From contig NZ_JAALJI010000001.1 in the NCBI RefSeq assembly GCF_011064595.1, forward strand, positions 62,001-126,000: DNA of 64,000 bases, read 5' to 3'. Both the position numbers and the translations under genes were made by a program. This stretch comes from Paludisphaera soli (GTDB taxonomy: Bacteria; Planctomycetota; Planctomycetia; Isosphaerales; Isosphaeraceae). How positions within the stretch are numbered: the stretch's first letter is position 1; every line of letters begins with the position of its first letter. The notes under the pieces are model-generated. The model had not been told where the DNA came from. It worked only from the letters and a program-made list of their open reading frames with translations, and made no database searches. Positions 18,087 through 27,228 of this stretch are shown here, piece after piece.

Positions 18087-19248
18087 TCGTGCTCTTCTTG
18101 GCCGTGCCGTTACCGAGGCCGAGGGAGTAGGTGTACGTCGCGTGGATCGCGCCGTCGCGGGCCTGGGTCATCGAGGGGTAGTGGAAAGACGAGCCGGGCT
18201 TGTCCAGCTCGACGTGGCGGGTGACGGGCCAGGTGGCGCCCTCGTCGTCGGAGAGGGAGACGGCCAGCGAGTGGCGGCCGCGCGAGAGGTCGTTGTGGAT
18301 CATCGCCCAGGCCCCGCTCTCCAGGCGGATCGCCTCGATCCCCGCGCCGGGATTGGGGAGGTCGGTGTCGACGACGTCGGTCCACGTCTTCCCCTCGTCG
18401 GGTGAGGTGGCCATGCGGATCTTGTTGTGCGGGCCGTTGTCGCGGAAGAAGGCGACGAGGGTCCCGTCGTTCTTCCGCACGACGCTGGGCTGGATCGCGC
18501 CGAAGCCCACCGTCGACTCGCCGGTCTGCCAGGTCTTCCCCTGATCGTCGCTGATGGCCATGAGCGACAGGGAGAAGGTGTCGCAGTAGAGCGGCAGGAG
18601 CCAGCGGCCCGAGGGAAGCACGATCCCCCGGACCCGGGGCATCCACCCCAGGCGCTGGTAGAGCAGGTCGGACGCCCGCGCGGTGAACGGCTCCAGCTCC
18701 TTGGCGTACTTGGTCCGCTCCTCGTCGGTGAGCTTGGCGACCGAGTCGGCGACGGCCTTCTCGAACTTGGCGCCGTCGGGCGTGAGGTGCAGGACGTTCG
18801 AGGTCTCCCACGTGATCGGCCCCGGCGGGGCCTGCGAGGGATCGGCCACGGCGTACTTGAGAAGGGCGCTCTCCCAGCGATGGTCGAGGATCGTGGGCCA
18901 GAACATCCAGACCCGTCCGTCCGGCGCCGAGAGGAGGGCCGGGTTGCAGTCGGGGTAGTTCGGGGTGTCGGCAGTCTGGAACCGGGGGCTCCAGGCGTCG
19001 GCGCCCTTGGGGAGCCAGGCGGCCTGGATCACCACGTCGTCCGCCCGGCGCTCGCCGGTGCCGGAGTACCAGACGGCGAGCATGTCGCCCTTGGGGGTCT
19101 CGGTCACGCAGGAGGCGTGGTTGTGCTTCGCCTCGGGCTCGAAGATCGCCCGCTTGACCAGCTCCGGCGGCGCGGCCGACGCGGTCATCGCGCCCAGCGC
19201 CCCCGCGATCCAGAGCCATCCGACAGCCTTCGTCGTCGATCGCGTCAT
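18040..19248 (-). CDS. exo-alpha-sialidase family protein (BNR/Asp-box)
   Basis: A 402-residue exported protein with a Sec signal peptide (about 1-25, ending ASA). Asp-box repeats typical of the six-bladed sialidase propeller are visible: SDDQGKTW, SPDEGKTW and SDDEGATW. The N-terminal SCVTETPKGDMLAVWYSGTGERR and the central GWMPRVRGIVLPSGRWLLPLYCD segments match planctomycete proteins annotated as exo-alpha-sialidases. These may act on glycans other than sialic acid. The gene faces the delta-60 gene convergently. True sialidase activity is not certain, since a full catalytic Arg triad cannot be confirmed by eye. Confidence 0.85.
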   Translation of the reverse strand: MTRSTTKAVGWLWIAGALGAMTASAAPPELVKRAIFEPEAKHNHASCVTETPKGDMLAVWYSGTGERRADDVVIQAAWLPKGADAWSPRFQTADTPNYPDCNPALLSAPDGRVWMFWPTILDHRWESALLKYAVADPSQAPPGPITWETSNVLHLTPDGAKFEKAVADSVAKLTDEERTKYAKELEPFTARASDLLYQRLGWMPRVRGIVLPSGRWLLPLYCDTFSLSLMAISDDQGKTWQTGESTVGFGAIQPSVVRKNDGTLVAFFRDNGPHNKIRMATSPDEGKTWTDVVDTDLPNPGAGIEAIRLESGAWAMIHNDLSRGRHSLAVSLSDDEGATWPVTRHVELDKPGSSFHYPSMTQARDGAIHATYTYSLGLGNGTAKKSTIMHATFPESWVRQGD

Positions 19249-19343
19249 CGTCGTCTCGTCCCCGTTTCTGGCCGCGTGAGAGGCGGAGGTGCAACGGCCC
19301 CGAGTCTAGCGCGTCGGCGGGGGACGGGCAAGGCGCCGGCGCG

Positions 19344-19766
19344 TCAGGCCTCCGGGCCCGACGTCGCGGCCTTCCGCCAGTTCTCCTCGACGGCCGCGCC
19401 GTGGCGTTGGGCCCATTCGTGCAGCCCGGCCAGGGCCGGCATCAGGGTACGGCCCAGGTCGGTCAGCCGGTACTCGACCCGCGGCGGGACCTCGGCGAAG
19501 GCCTCGCGGTGCACCAGTCCCGAGCGTTCCAGCTCGCGGAGCCGCTTGGTCAGCTCCTTCTGGGTGATCGGGGCCGTCTCGCGCTGGAGCCGACGGAACC
19601 GGACCGGTCCGCCGTTTCGATGCAGGGCGAACAGGATGTGGATGGTCCACTTGTGGGCTACCAGCTCCATGGCGAACGCCGCCGGGCAGGCCGACGGCGC
19701 GGGCCGGCCGAGATCGCCCGCGTGTTCGGGGATGGGGCGGGGGTCGGCCTGGAGCGGGATGGTCAT
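19344..19766 (-). CDS. HxlR-family transcriptional regulator
   Basis: A 140-residue winged helix protein. The HxlR pattern is clear: CPAAFAMELVAHKWTIHILFAL near the N-terminus (with the Cys often used for redox sensing in this family), then VRFRRLQRETAPITQKELTKRLRELERSGLVHRE as the recognition helix and wing, and VEYRLTDLGRTLMPAL. It is divergent from wrbA, and an inverted repeat lies directly upstream of its start. The likely role is a repressor responding to quinone or electrophile stress, as YodB/HypR-type HxlR members do. The redox mechanism is inferred from the family; Cys27 is the candidate sensor. Confidence 0.9.
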   Translation of the reverse strand: MTIPLQADPRPIPEHAGDLGRPAPSACPAAFAMELVAHKWTIHILFALHRNGGPVRFRRLQRETAPITQKELTKRLRELERSGLVHREAFAEVPPRVEYRLTDLGRTLMPALAGLHEWAQRHGAAVEENWRKAATSGPEA

Positions 19767-19773
19767 GGCCCTT

Positions 19774-19808
19774 GGTATCCATTCGGTGCCTACTTGCCAG
19801 CGGATACC
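19774..19808. promoter_or_regulatory. inverted repeat between HxlR gene and wrbA, probable operator
   Basis: GGTATCC at 19774-19780 and GGATACC at 19802-19808 form a perfect 7-base inverted repeat with a 21-base spacer. The spacer contains the HxlR-site-like TACTTGCC. The repeat begins 8 bases upstream of the HxlR start and lies about 100 bases before wrbA, a position suited to controlling both genes. Confidence 0.5.
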
Positions 19809-19911
19809 GAGACTCTAGTCTTGGTGGGGCCCCGAGTGAAGGCCCGCCCGGTCGAGATCCTTCGCGCGGGGGAGCCGCGTCCACGTCGCATGTTCGTTCA
19901 AGGAGCCTTTC

Positions 19912-20529
19912 ATGGCGGTCAAGGTGCACATCGTCTTCTACAGCCTCTACACCCACGTCTATCAGCTCGCCCAGGCCGTCGCCGAGGGGGCGAAGGAGGC
20001 CGGAGCCGAGGTGACGCTCGCGCAGGTCCCCGAGCTGCTCTCGCCCGAGATCCTGGAGAAGATGGGCGCGACCGAGGCCAAGAAGTCGTTCGCCCACGTC
20101 CCCATCGCCGACCCTCAGGCGCTGGCGGAGGCCGACGCCGTGCTCCTCGGCACGCCGACCCGCTTCGGGGCCGCCGCGGCGTCGATGCAGGCCTTCATGG
20201 ACGCCACCGGCGGCCTCTGGGCGCAGGGGAAGCTCGTCGGGAAGGTCGGCGGGGCCTTCACCTCGACCGCCACCCAGCACGGCGGCCAGGAGACGACGCT
20301 CGTCCACATGCACACCTTCTTCTACCATCACGGGATGGTCGTCGCCGGCGTCCCGTACGCCGCCAAGGAGCTGTCGAACCTGGACGAGATCACCGGCGGC
20401 ACCCCCTACGGGGCCTCGACCATCGCCGGCACCCGCGGCGAGCGCACCCCGACCGCCAACGAACTCGCCATCGCCCGCTACCAGGGCCGCCACACCGCCC
20501 AGATCGCCGCCAAGCTCGCGGGGAAGTGA
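19912..20529 (+). CDS. wrbA: NAD(P)H:quinone oxidoreductase, WrbA type
   Basis: A 205-residue flavodoxin-fold FMN enzyme that reduces quinones by two electrons, avoiding semiquinones. The start has a strong AAGGAG site. The sequence matches WrbA along its length: KVHIVFYSLYTHVYQLAQAVAEGA (FMN phosphate loop), GTPTRFGAAAASMQAFMD, the GKVGGAFTSTATQHGGQETT block and GGTPYGASTIAG. The length agrees with the family (about 200). It is divergent from the HxlR gene, a common pairing in which quinone stress relieves repression. Cytoplasmic. Confidence 0.95.
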   Translation: MAVKVHIVFYSLYTHVYQLAQAVAEGAKEAGAEVTLAQVPELLSPEILEKMGATEAKKSFAHVPIADPQALAEADAVLLGTPTRFGAAAASMQAFMDATGGLWAQGKLVGKVGGAFTSTATQHGGQETTLVHMHTFFYHHGMVVAGVPYAAKELSNLDEITGGTPYGASTIAGTRGERTPTANELAIARYQGRHTAQIAAKLAGK

Positions 20530-20754
20530 CGATCCGAGGGTGCGTGGACGACCGAGCGGGTGGTCGTCCTCGCCATCGGGGGAGGCCGCGGTCGAGGATC
20601 CCGTCGGCCGACCGCCCGCTGCGGTTTCGTCCCCAGCGGTGCGACCATCGCGGAAAGGTCTGGGTCGAACAGGCCCGCCTGGACGGGTCGCGATCGAGGA
20701 TCGGGAGCCGGATGGCCGACCCGGATCCCCGGCCGCAGTCGTCCCGGCGGAACC

Positions 20755-21396
20755 TCATCTGCAGAAGGCTTCAATCCGGCGATCAAGGGCTTCGGCGAAG
20801 CGGTCGGCCTCGTAGCCGGCCACGCGGGGCATGACGAAGAGGGTGGCGGCGACGTTGGCGCGTCGGAAAAAGAGCTTGCCCGAGAGCGTCCACTTGCCGA
20901 CTTCATTGCCCACGCAGGCCGCGTCGCCGAGGCCTCCAGGATGGGCGTCGGCCTCTCCCGCCGAAATCCTCGCCTCCAGCGCCGGCCAGACGGCCTCGCA
21001 GCTCGACACGTCGGCGAACACGGTCACGTCGGCGAAGCAGGACGGCGCGTCCGCCCCGCCCGAGCGGGGGGAGAGGTCGGCCTCGCAAAGCCGCACGATG
21101 CGGTGCGATCGCAGCAGGTCGGGCAGGTCCACCCGCGGCTGGCGATGAATCATCGCCAGGGCGCTCAGCCGTTTCATCCGCCACTGCGACACCGGTGCGT
21201 CGACCGACTCGACCAACGCGTAATACCGGGCGCGCCAGTCGGCCGCGGGAAGGACTCCCGACATCAGGTCGCGCATCGATCCGTGGCAGATCGGCCGGTC
21301 GTCGATCGATTCGATCCCGGCCCTGGCGGCGACCGCAGGGCCGAGCAGGGCCAGGCCTAAGAAGTCGCGACGGCTCAGCTGGTGGAACTCGTTCAT
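20755..21396 (-). CDS. Tat-exported protein of unknown function
   Basis: A 213-residue protein with a twin-arginine signal (SRRDFLGLALLGPAVAARA, residues 8-26). The mature part has six cysteines and ends in EALDRRIEAFCR. The segment DAPSCFADVTVFADVSSCEAVWPALEARI is suggestive of a folded periplasmic domain. I recognise no family. The gene stands alone: 225 bases lie between it and wrbA with nothing visible, and 312 bases separate it from the beta-helix gene. The cysteine content could mean disulfides or metal binding; that is speculation. Confidence 0.65.
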   Translation of the reverse strand: MNEFHQLSRRDFLGLALLGPAVAARAGIESIDDRPICHGSMRDLMSGVLPAADWRARYYALVESVDAPVSQWRMKRLSALAMIHRQPRVDLPDLLRSHRIVRLCEADLSPRSGGADAPSCFADVTVFADVSSCEAVWPALEARISAGEADAHPGGLGDAACVGNEVGKWTLSGKLFFRRANVAATLFVMPRVAGYEADRFAEALDRRIEAFCR

Positions 21397-21708
21397 GGGA
21401 TTCGGGCTCCTCCGTCGGGCGCGCTACTCGATACGGAAGACCCGTCTCGGGGCCGAGCGGTTCACACTCCGGCGAAACCCAACGGGCGACCGGTGCCGCG
21501 CCCTCGATGCATTCCAGACTTTCTTCATCGCGAATCGACGACCGAGGTGACGAGTTGCGGCTCATTCCTTCGGCTTCCCGGCCGACGCTCGTCGCGCGAG
21601 GCCGATGACCCACCGCATGCGCCGATTCGAGGCTTTCGATAGCGGCGAGGCTGGGGAATGAGGAGGTCGGCGCGGCCGGAAGCCGACCGCGGACGACCCA
21701 AGCTCTCG
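21397..21708. other. 312-base intergenic stretch, nothing recognised
   Basis: Lies between the start of the Tat-exported orphan and the stop of the beta-helix gene. It contains moderately AT-richer patches around 21515-21545. No open frame with a plausible start, RNA gene or inverted repeat was recognised. Confidence 0.4.
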
Positions 21709-24561
21709 CTATCTTCGCACGCCCGGCGAGGCCCCGGAGGCAGGGCGGGCGTCGGCGCGGGGGAGGTCGGAGGACTTGTCCTGCGTCGGCCGCCCGTTCA
21801 CGTCGGCGGCGCGGATGAGCAGCGAGGGGCCGGGGTGGCGGCCGGGGGGGGCGTCGAGCGTGTTGCGCGCGGCGGTCACCCGCAGCTCCTTCGGGTCGCG
21901 CGAGTGGGGCTCGCCGACGACGACCCCCACCAGCGGGCGGTCGCCGGGCTTGCCGGCCGTCCGCGAGGCGGCGATCCGTCGCAGGAACGGCTCGGTCCAG
22001 CGGACGACGTTCTCCTCGACGATCGCCGACATGTACACGCGGCCCGCATTGAAGCGGATGTGCTTGGGCTCGTGGGCCACGAACAGGCTCAGGCTTTCGC
22101 GGACGTCCTCGAACGTGTTCCCCCGGATGACCATCTCCATCGCCGGGCAGTGGGACCAGCCCCAGTGGACGGGCTCCTCCGACGCGCACGCCTCGGCCTT
22201 CAACCCCTGCGCGCCGCCGAGGAAGTGGTTCTTCTCGACCACTGTGCCGAACTGGTTCCCCGGCAGGATCAGGCTGTAGGACGTGGAACTGCCGCGGATG
22301 TCGACCGTGTTGTTCGCGAACCGGAGTCCGTGCAGGCCGTCGACGATGGAGACGTGGCCGGTCTCCTTCGGGAGCGGGGCGTCGAGCACGATCGTCGTCT
22401 GGTCGATCGGCTGCGAGACCCGGCGGTACGTCCCCGCAGCCGGGCCGGTGAGGATCGCCACGAACTGGCCGGCGTGGATCGTCTCGCCCTGACGCTCGCC
22501 GATGCGGATCAGGAGGCCGTCGGGCGAGACGGCGCGCACCGCGCCTTCGTAGCCGATCCGGTAGGACTCCGACAGCATGATCTCGGGCGAATTCACGCGC
22601 GGCACGCCGTCGTCGTCCATCTCGCCGGCGCCCTCGACGACGTTGTCCTCCACCACCGCGTTCCGCGCCATGTGCGTCAGCACGAGGAACCGCCAGAGCT
22701 TGCCCGATGGCTCCGCCTTGACCCGATTCCCCCGGACGACCACGTCGTTGACGTAGTGCCCGGCGATCGCCGCCGAGGAGGTCGTCTTCGCCGAGGCGCC
22801 TCGGAACGTGTTGTCGACGAACCTCCAGGGGCCGTTGAAGAACTCGATCGGCCCGCCGAGCAGCCTGTTCCCCTCGACGCGGCCGCCGTTGGCGTTGGTG
22901 AATCGCATCAGCTTCACCGCGTCGGTCCACTTGCTCGGGTCGGCTGAGGCCGGCCCCTCGATGTCCAGCTTCGAGATCACGATCCCCGTCTTCCGCCCCC
23001 AGGGGTCCGGGTCGCGGGTGTCGCTGGTGCCGATGACGGCCGGGCCGTAGCCGACCTGCTCGTCCCAGCGGAAGGGCCCCTCGAAGCGGATCGCGAAGCC
23101 TTCGAGCGTCGTCCGGCCCTTGTGGATCTTCACGGCCGCCGTCCACGGCTCCGCGCCGGGGGGCTGCGAGAAGACGAGCGTCGCGCCGGGCTCTGCCGTC
23201 AGGACGACGGGCTTGTTCAGCGTCAGCGTCCGGGTGAGGCGATACGTCCCGGCGGCGAGCTTCACGGTCCCGCCCTGATCGACGAGCTTCTGGAGGTCGT
23301 CGCCGGGTTTCGCCTGGCGGCGGGCCGCGTCCGGGGCGGGCAGGCGCTTGTCCGTGTCGCACGGGCCGCCGGGAAAGCGCGCGAAGGTCGACCGGCCGTC
23401 GCGGCCGATCAGGCGGAGGGTGAACGTGGCGTCGGTCTCGTCGCGATAGGGGGGGAAGAACAGGTCGAACGTCCCCGCGCCGGTGCCGGGCCGGACGGCG
23501 AGCGCCTCGGCCCCGTTCCACTCGGGCGACGACTTCAGGGCGTCGAAGCCGGGCGACTGGTAGATCCACGAGCCCCGCGACGAGTCGGTGAGCACCGCGC
23601 CCGCGAGGTCGCGAGGGGCGTCGAGCCCCGCGAGGGCGACGTGGACATCGCCGGGCCCCACGGCGTCGCCGCCGTCCTGCCCCAGCCATTTCGCCTTCGC
23701 CTCGACCAAACGCACGGCCGGTGCCGGGAGGTCGGGCATCTTCTTCTTCGGGTCGATCCGGCCGGCGGCGACCGTCGCGCGGTCTCCGGTGTCGTTCTCG
23801 TAGAGGATGCGGATCGCGAGCGACTTGCCCGCCAGGTCGCGGGCGGGCTGGAAGAACAGGTCGCCTTCGCCGGGCTTCGCGGGGTCCATGCGGAACTCGC
23901 AAGCGGGGAGCATCTCCGGGTTGACGTGGCTCTCCCACTTCGCGCCGTCGGGGCCGTCGATGCGGACGGCCTTGATCTTCACGGCCTTGGAGACGCCGGT
24001 CAGGCGGATGCGGACGTCCTGCAACCCGTCGGGGCCGATGCTCGGCCCGGGGCCCACGGCGTCGCGGCCGTCCTGCCCCATCCAGACGACCTTCATCGCC
24101 GCGGCGGCCGTGCGGAGGCCGGGGTCGACCTGGCGGCCCTGGATCGCGAGCTTATGCTCGCGGCCGTCGTCGTAACGGATCGTCATCTCATACTTGCGCG
24201 CGGCCCGGTACGCCGAGGGCTCGATGTAGAGGTCGGCCCGGGGCGACCCCTTCTCGCGGACGAGCGCGGCCTTCCACGAGAACGAATCGGCGTTGTACTG
24301 CCACTGGTTGTGCTCGCCGCCCACGGCCAGCAGGTCGACGAACGTCACCTCGCGGCGGGGGTCCAGCCCGGCGATCGCGATGTGCACGTCCTGCACGTCG
24401 CTCGGCTCGACGCGGTTGTGCGGGCCGACGAAGTCCTTGCCGTCCTGGCCGACCCAGCGGACGGCCGGTGTGCCCCTCCCCGCGACCTGCCCGACCGCCT
24501 CGCCCGCCAGCAGCCCCAGCCCCAGGACGATCGTCCCGCCCGCCGCGCGCAGCACGTCCAT
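21709..24561 (-). CDS. right-handed beta-helix protein with three N-terminal GQDG modules
   Basis: A 950-residue exported protein. The start MDVLRAAGGTIVLGLGLLAGEAVGQ at 24561 has GGGGAGG upstream; the frame extends further to 24708 without support. After the signal peptide come three tandem modules of about 110-130 residues, each opening W-x-GQDGxDxVGP (VRWVGQDGKDFVGP, VVWMGQDGRDAVGP, AKWLGQDGGDAVGP). These resemble carbohydrate-binding beta-sandwiches. From about residue 400 the protein becomes a pectate-lyase-like parallel beta-helix (GTVKLAAGTYRLTRTLTLNKP, then many short repeats such as VVVRGNRV and MVIRGNTF). It is likely to bind or cleave a polysaccharide outside the cell. Substrate and catalytic residues are not identifiable by eye. 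Confidence 0.82.
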   Translation of the reverse strand: MDVLRAAGGTIVLGLGLLAGEAVGQVAGRGTPAVRWVGQDGKDFVGPHNRVEPSDVQDVHIAIAGLDPRREVTFVDLLAVGGEHNQWQYNADSFSWKAALVREKGSPRADLYIEPSAYRAARKYEMTIRYDDGREHKLAIQGRQVDPGLRTAAAAMKVVWMGQDGRDAVGPGPSIGPDGLQDVRIRLTGVSKAVKIKAVRIDGPDGAKWESHVNPEMLPACEFRMDPAKPGEGDLFFQPARDLAGKSLAIRILYENDTGDRATVAAGRIDPKKKMPDLPAPAVRLVEAKAKWLGQDGGDAVGPGDVHVALAGLDAPRDLAGAVLTDSSRGSWIYQSPGFDALKSSPEWNGAEALAVRPGTGAGTFDLFFPPYRDETDATFTLRLIGRDGRSTFARFPGGPCDTDKRLPAPDAARRQAKPGDDLQKLVDQGGTVKLAAGTYRLTRTLTLNKPVVLTAEPGATLVFSQPPGAEPWTAAVKIHKGRTTLEGFAIRFEGPFRWDEQVGYGPAVIGTSDTRDPDPWGRKTGIVISKLDIEGPASADPSKWTDAVKLMRFTNANGGRVEGNRLLGGPIEFFNGPWRFVDNTFRGASAKTTSSAAIAGHYVNDVVVRGNRVKAEPSGKLWRFLVLTHMARNAVVEDNVVEGAGEMDDDGVPRVNSPEIMLSESYRIGYEGAVRAVSPDGLLIRIGERQGETIHAGQFVAILTGPAAGTYRRVSQPIDQTTIVLDAPLPKETGHVSIVDGLHGLRFANNTVDIRGSSTSYSLILPGNQFGTVVEKNHFLGGAQGLKAEACASEEPVHWGWSHCPAMEMVIRGNTFEDVRESLSLFVAHEPKHIRFNAGRVYMSAIVEENVVRWTEPFLRRIAASRTAGKPGDRPLVGVVVGEPHSRDPKELRVTAARNTLDAPPGRHPGPSLLIRAADVNGRPTQDKSSDLPRADARPASGASPGVRR

Positions 24562-24799
24562 GCGTCGACCTCCCCGTGTCGGGAACGCCCTCCACCCTCG
24601 CCACGACCTTCTCGGGAGCTTACCAGGCATCGAGATGCGCGCGAACCCTCCGCGCGAGTTCGCCCCCCGGGTGCAGCCCCCGGAATATAGGTCGAGTCGG
24701 AATCTCATGGACTTGAATCGATCGACCGACGCCGCACGTCGCGACAGCGGGTCGCGCCTCTCAGGATAGGTCCGACAGGGAGCCGTCGCGGGCGCCCCG

Positions 24800-24808
24800 T
24801 GCTACAAT
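24800..24808 (+). promoter_or_regulatory. extended -10 promoter element upstream of rarA
   Basis: TGCTACAAT is an extended -10 (TG-N-TACAAT, one mismatch to TATAAT) 52 bases before the rarA start. No good -35 hexamer stands at the standard distance, consistent with an extended -10 promoter. Confidence 0.45.
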
Positions 24809-24859
24809 GGACGGTTGGAGAGGGGCGGCGGGTGGAACGCTGGCGAAGGGTGAGACTTC

Positions 24860-26188
24860 ATGCGTCGCGAATCGACGGGCTCCTTGTTCGGGGGATCGGA
24901 CGAGCCGGAATGGTCCGAGGAATCGGACCTCGGCGCGGCCGCCGACGCCCCGCTGGCGGAGCGGATGCGGCCCAGGTCGCTGGAAGAGTACGTCGGCCAG
25001 GAGCACCTCGTCGGCGAGGGGCGGCTGATCCGTCGGCTGGTCCAGGGGGGCGGGCCGCTCCCGTCCTTGATCTTCTGGGGAGGCCCGGGCGCGGGGAAGA
25101 CGACGCTCGCCAGGCTGGTCGCCGGGCCTAGCGGCGCGCGGTTCGTGCAACTCTCGGCCGTGCTCTCGGGCGTCAAGGAGCTGCGCGAGGCCGTCGCCGA
25201 GGCCCGCGCCCGACGGTCGCGGGGCGTGCGGACCGTGCTCTTCATCGACGAGATCCATCGCTACAACAAGGGCCAGCAGGACGCGCTCCTGCAGGCGGTC
25301 GAGGACGGGACCGTCATCCTGATCGGCGCGACCACCGAGAACCCCTCGTTCGAGGTCAATTCGGCTCTGCTCTCCCGCTCGCGGGTCCTGACGCTGAACC
25401 CGCTCACCGCCGACGACGTGGCGACGATCCTCCGCCGCGCGCTGGCCGACCCCGATCGCGGCCTCGGCGGCCTCCACGCCACGGTCGACGACGCCGAGAT
25501 CGGCCGCCTGGCGAAGGCCGCGGCCGGCGACGCCCGGGTCGCCTTGACCGCCCTGGAGACGGCCGTCCTGGCGACGCCCCCCGCCGCCAACGGCTCGCGC
25601 CAGGTCGACGCCGAGACGCTCGTCGAGGCCCTCGGCCGCGCCCGATACGCCTACGACAAGGGGGGCGAGGACCACTACAACCTGGCCTCGGCCCTCATCA
25701 AGAGCCTGCGCAACTCCGACGCCGACGCCGCCCTGTACTGGCTGGCGCGGCTCATCGAGGGGGGGGCCGATCCGGTCTTCATCGCCCGCCGGCTCTGCAT
25801 CCTGGCCTCCGAGGACGTGGGCCTGGCCGACCCCCAGGCGATCGTCCAGGCCTCGGCCGCGGCGCAGATCGTCCAGATGATCGGTCTGCCGGAAGGGCTT
25901 TATCCGCTCAGCCAGGCGACGATCTACCTGGCGAACGCCCCCAAGTCCAACGCGATCAAGCGAGCCTATTTCGCCGCCGCGGCCGACGCCGCCGCCACCG
26001 CTCGCGAGCCCGTGCCGCTCCACCTGCGCAACGCCGTCACGTCGCTGATGAAAGCGTCGGGCTACGGCCAGGGCTATCGCTACGTCCACGACGACCCGGC
26101 CGCGAAGGGCGAGATGGCCTGCCTTCCCGAGGCGCTGGCCGGCCGGGTCTACTTCGATCGCGACGACTCTCCGGGTCGGCGTCAGTAG
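24860..26188 (+). CDS. rarA: replication-associated recombination protein A (AAA ATPase)
   Basis: A 442-residue AAA+ ATPase of the RarA/MgsA/WRNIP1 family, which acts at stalled replication forks. The N-terminal MRPRSLEEYVGQEHLVGEG block, Walker A GGPGAGKTT (74-82), Walker B LFIDEIHR (127-134) and sensor 1 GATTENPSFEVN are all present. The C-terminal RarA-specific region is also present, with KSLRNSDADAALYWLARLIEGGADPVFIARRL and the HLRNAVTSLMKASGYGQGYRYVHD tail. The full length matches the family. It is convergent with the DUF1559 gene, overlapping by 7 bases. Cytoplasmic genome-maintenance protein. Confidence 0.96.
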   Translation: MRRESTGSLFGGSDEPEWSEESDLGAAADAPLAERMRPRSLEEYVGQEHLVGEGRLIRRLVQGGGPLPSLIFWGGPGAGKTTLARLVAGPSGARFVQLSAVLSGVKELREAVAEARARRSRGVRTVLFIDEIHRYNKGQQDALLQAVEDGTVILIGATTENPSFEVNSALLSRSRVLTLNPLTADDVATILRRALADPDRGLGGLHATVDDAEIGRLAKAAAGDARVALTALETAVLATPPAANGSRQVDAETLVEALGRARYAYDKGGEDHYNLASALIKSLRNSDADAALYWLARLIEGGADPVFIARRLCILASEDVGLADPQAIVQASAAAQIVQMIGLPEGLYPLSQATIYLANAPKSNAIKRAYFAAAADAAATAREPVPLHLRNAVTSLMKASGYGQGYRYVHDDPAAKGEMACLPEALAGRVYFDRDDSPGRRQ

Positions 26189-27228
26189 GCGTCGGATCCG
26201 ACGATCTCGCCGTCCGCCACCGAGCCGAGCGCCCTCCAGGTCGGCCCGGCGATGCCGTCCTTGATGAAACGGACGCTGCCGTCGGCGATCAGGGCGTTGA
26301 CCCCGCCGGGGTGATGGCTCCTGGCGGTGATGGCGGCGAAGGTCGGCCCCCCCATCTTCTCGCGCTGGCCGGTGATGTCGAGGTCGAGCGGCTGGCCCGC
26401 GGGGGAAGAACCGACCGACCGCTTGTTCGGCGTCCAGGCGGTCGTGAACCCCGTGTGGTGGGCCTGGCCGTCGGACCATTCGGAGTGGCCGGTCTTGAAC
26501 TCGCAGCGGCCCCCCGCGTATTCCGGCGCGACGTCCAGCGGCGAGCGCTCGGCGCCGGGGATGTTCGACGGGTCGTTCACGTTCGCGAGGCCGCCGCAGT
26601 CCCGGTAGAGGGGCTGCTTGGCCTTGCCCTCGGAGGCGAACAGGGTGTTGCTCAGGCCGTCGACGAAATCGCCCAGGCGTCGGCTCCGGTTCGGGCCGAA
26701 GGCGCAGCGGTTCTGGGGCCCGCCGAAGCCCCCCCACACGAACCAGTCGCCCATGCAGAAGCCGTAATTCGTGACGTTGGAGATTCCCACGTTCGCGGCG
26801 GCCGGGCGCGGGTCGGGCTCGCTCGGGCAGAGGAACGCGGCGATGCTCAGCGAGGCGACCGTGATGTTCTGCGGGCTCTCTCCCGAATGGTTGAAATTGA
26901 TGGCGTGGAACGTCGAGCCCCCTTCCATGAACGGTAGGACGCGGCCGTGGACGCTCCAGCCGATCCAGGTGCTCACGATGTTGCCCTTACCGCTCAGGAC
27001 CCCCGAGGGGGGCAGCGCGCCCGCCACGCCTTCGTAGTTGTGCAGCCCAAGGCCGATCTGCTTCAGGTTGTTCGTGCACTGGATGCGGCGGGCGGCCTCG
27101 CGTGCGGCCTGGACGGCGGGGAGGAACAGGGCGATCAGGACCGCGATGATGGCGATCACCACCAGCAGCTCGATCAGGGTGAAGCCCGCGCGGGGCGCGC
27201 GACGGCCGATGCGGTGAAGGTTGCTCAG
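26182..27228 (-). CDS. DUF1559 prepilin-like protein, probable CTG start
   Basis: A 348-residue planctomycete pseudopilin. The type IV prepilin signal RAPRAGFTLIELLVVIAIIAVL lies near the N-terminus, cut before Phe, followed by the DUF1559 block (FLPAVQAAREAARRIQCTNN) and the C-terminal HPGGVNALIADGSVRFIKDGI typical of the family. No ATG, GTG or TTG lies between the upstream stop-free region and the signal. The best start is CTG at 27228 (LSNLHRIGRR) with GAGGA 7 bases upstream. Starting at the first internal ATG would lose the prepilin helix. These proteins form surface or periplasmic fibres of unclear role. The frame continues upstream to 28779 but that part is shadow of the DUF362 gene. 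Confidence 0.85.
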   Translation of the reverse strand: MSNLHRIGRRAPRAGFTLIELLVVIAIIAVLIALFLPAVQAAREAARRIQCTNNLKQIGLGLHNYEGVAGALPPSGVLSGKGNIVSTWIGWSVHGRVLPFMEGGSTFHAINFNHSGESPQNITVASLSIAAFLCPSEPDPRPAAANVGISNVTNYGFCMGDWFVWGGFGGPQNRCAFGPNRSRRLGDFVDGLSNTLFASEGKAKQPLYRDCGGLANVNDPSNIPGAERSPLDVAPEYAGGRCEFKTGHSEWSDGQAHHTGFTTAWTPNKRSVGSSPAGQPLDLDITGQREKMGGPTFAAITARSHHPGGVNALIADGSVRFIKDGIAGPTWRALGSVADGEIVGSDAY

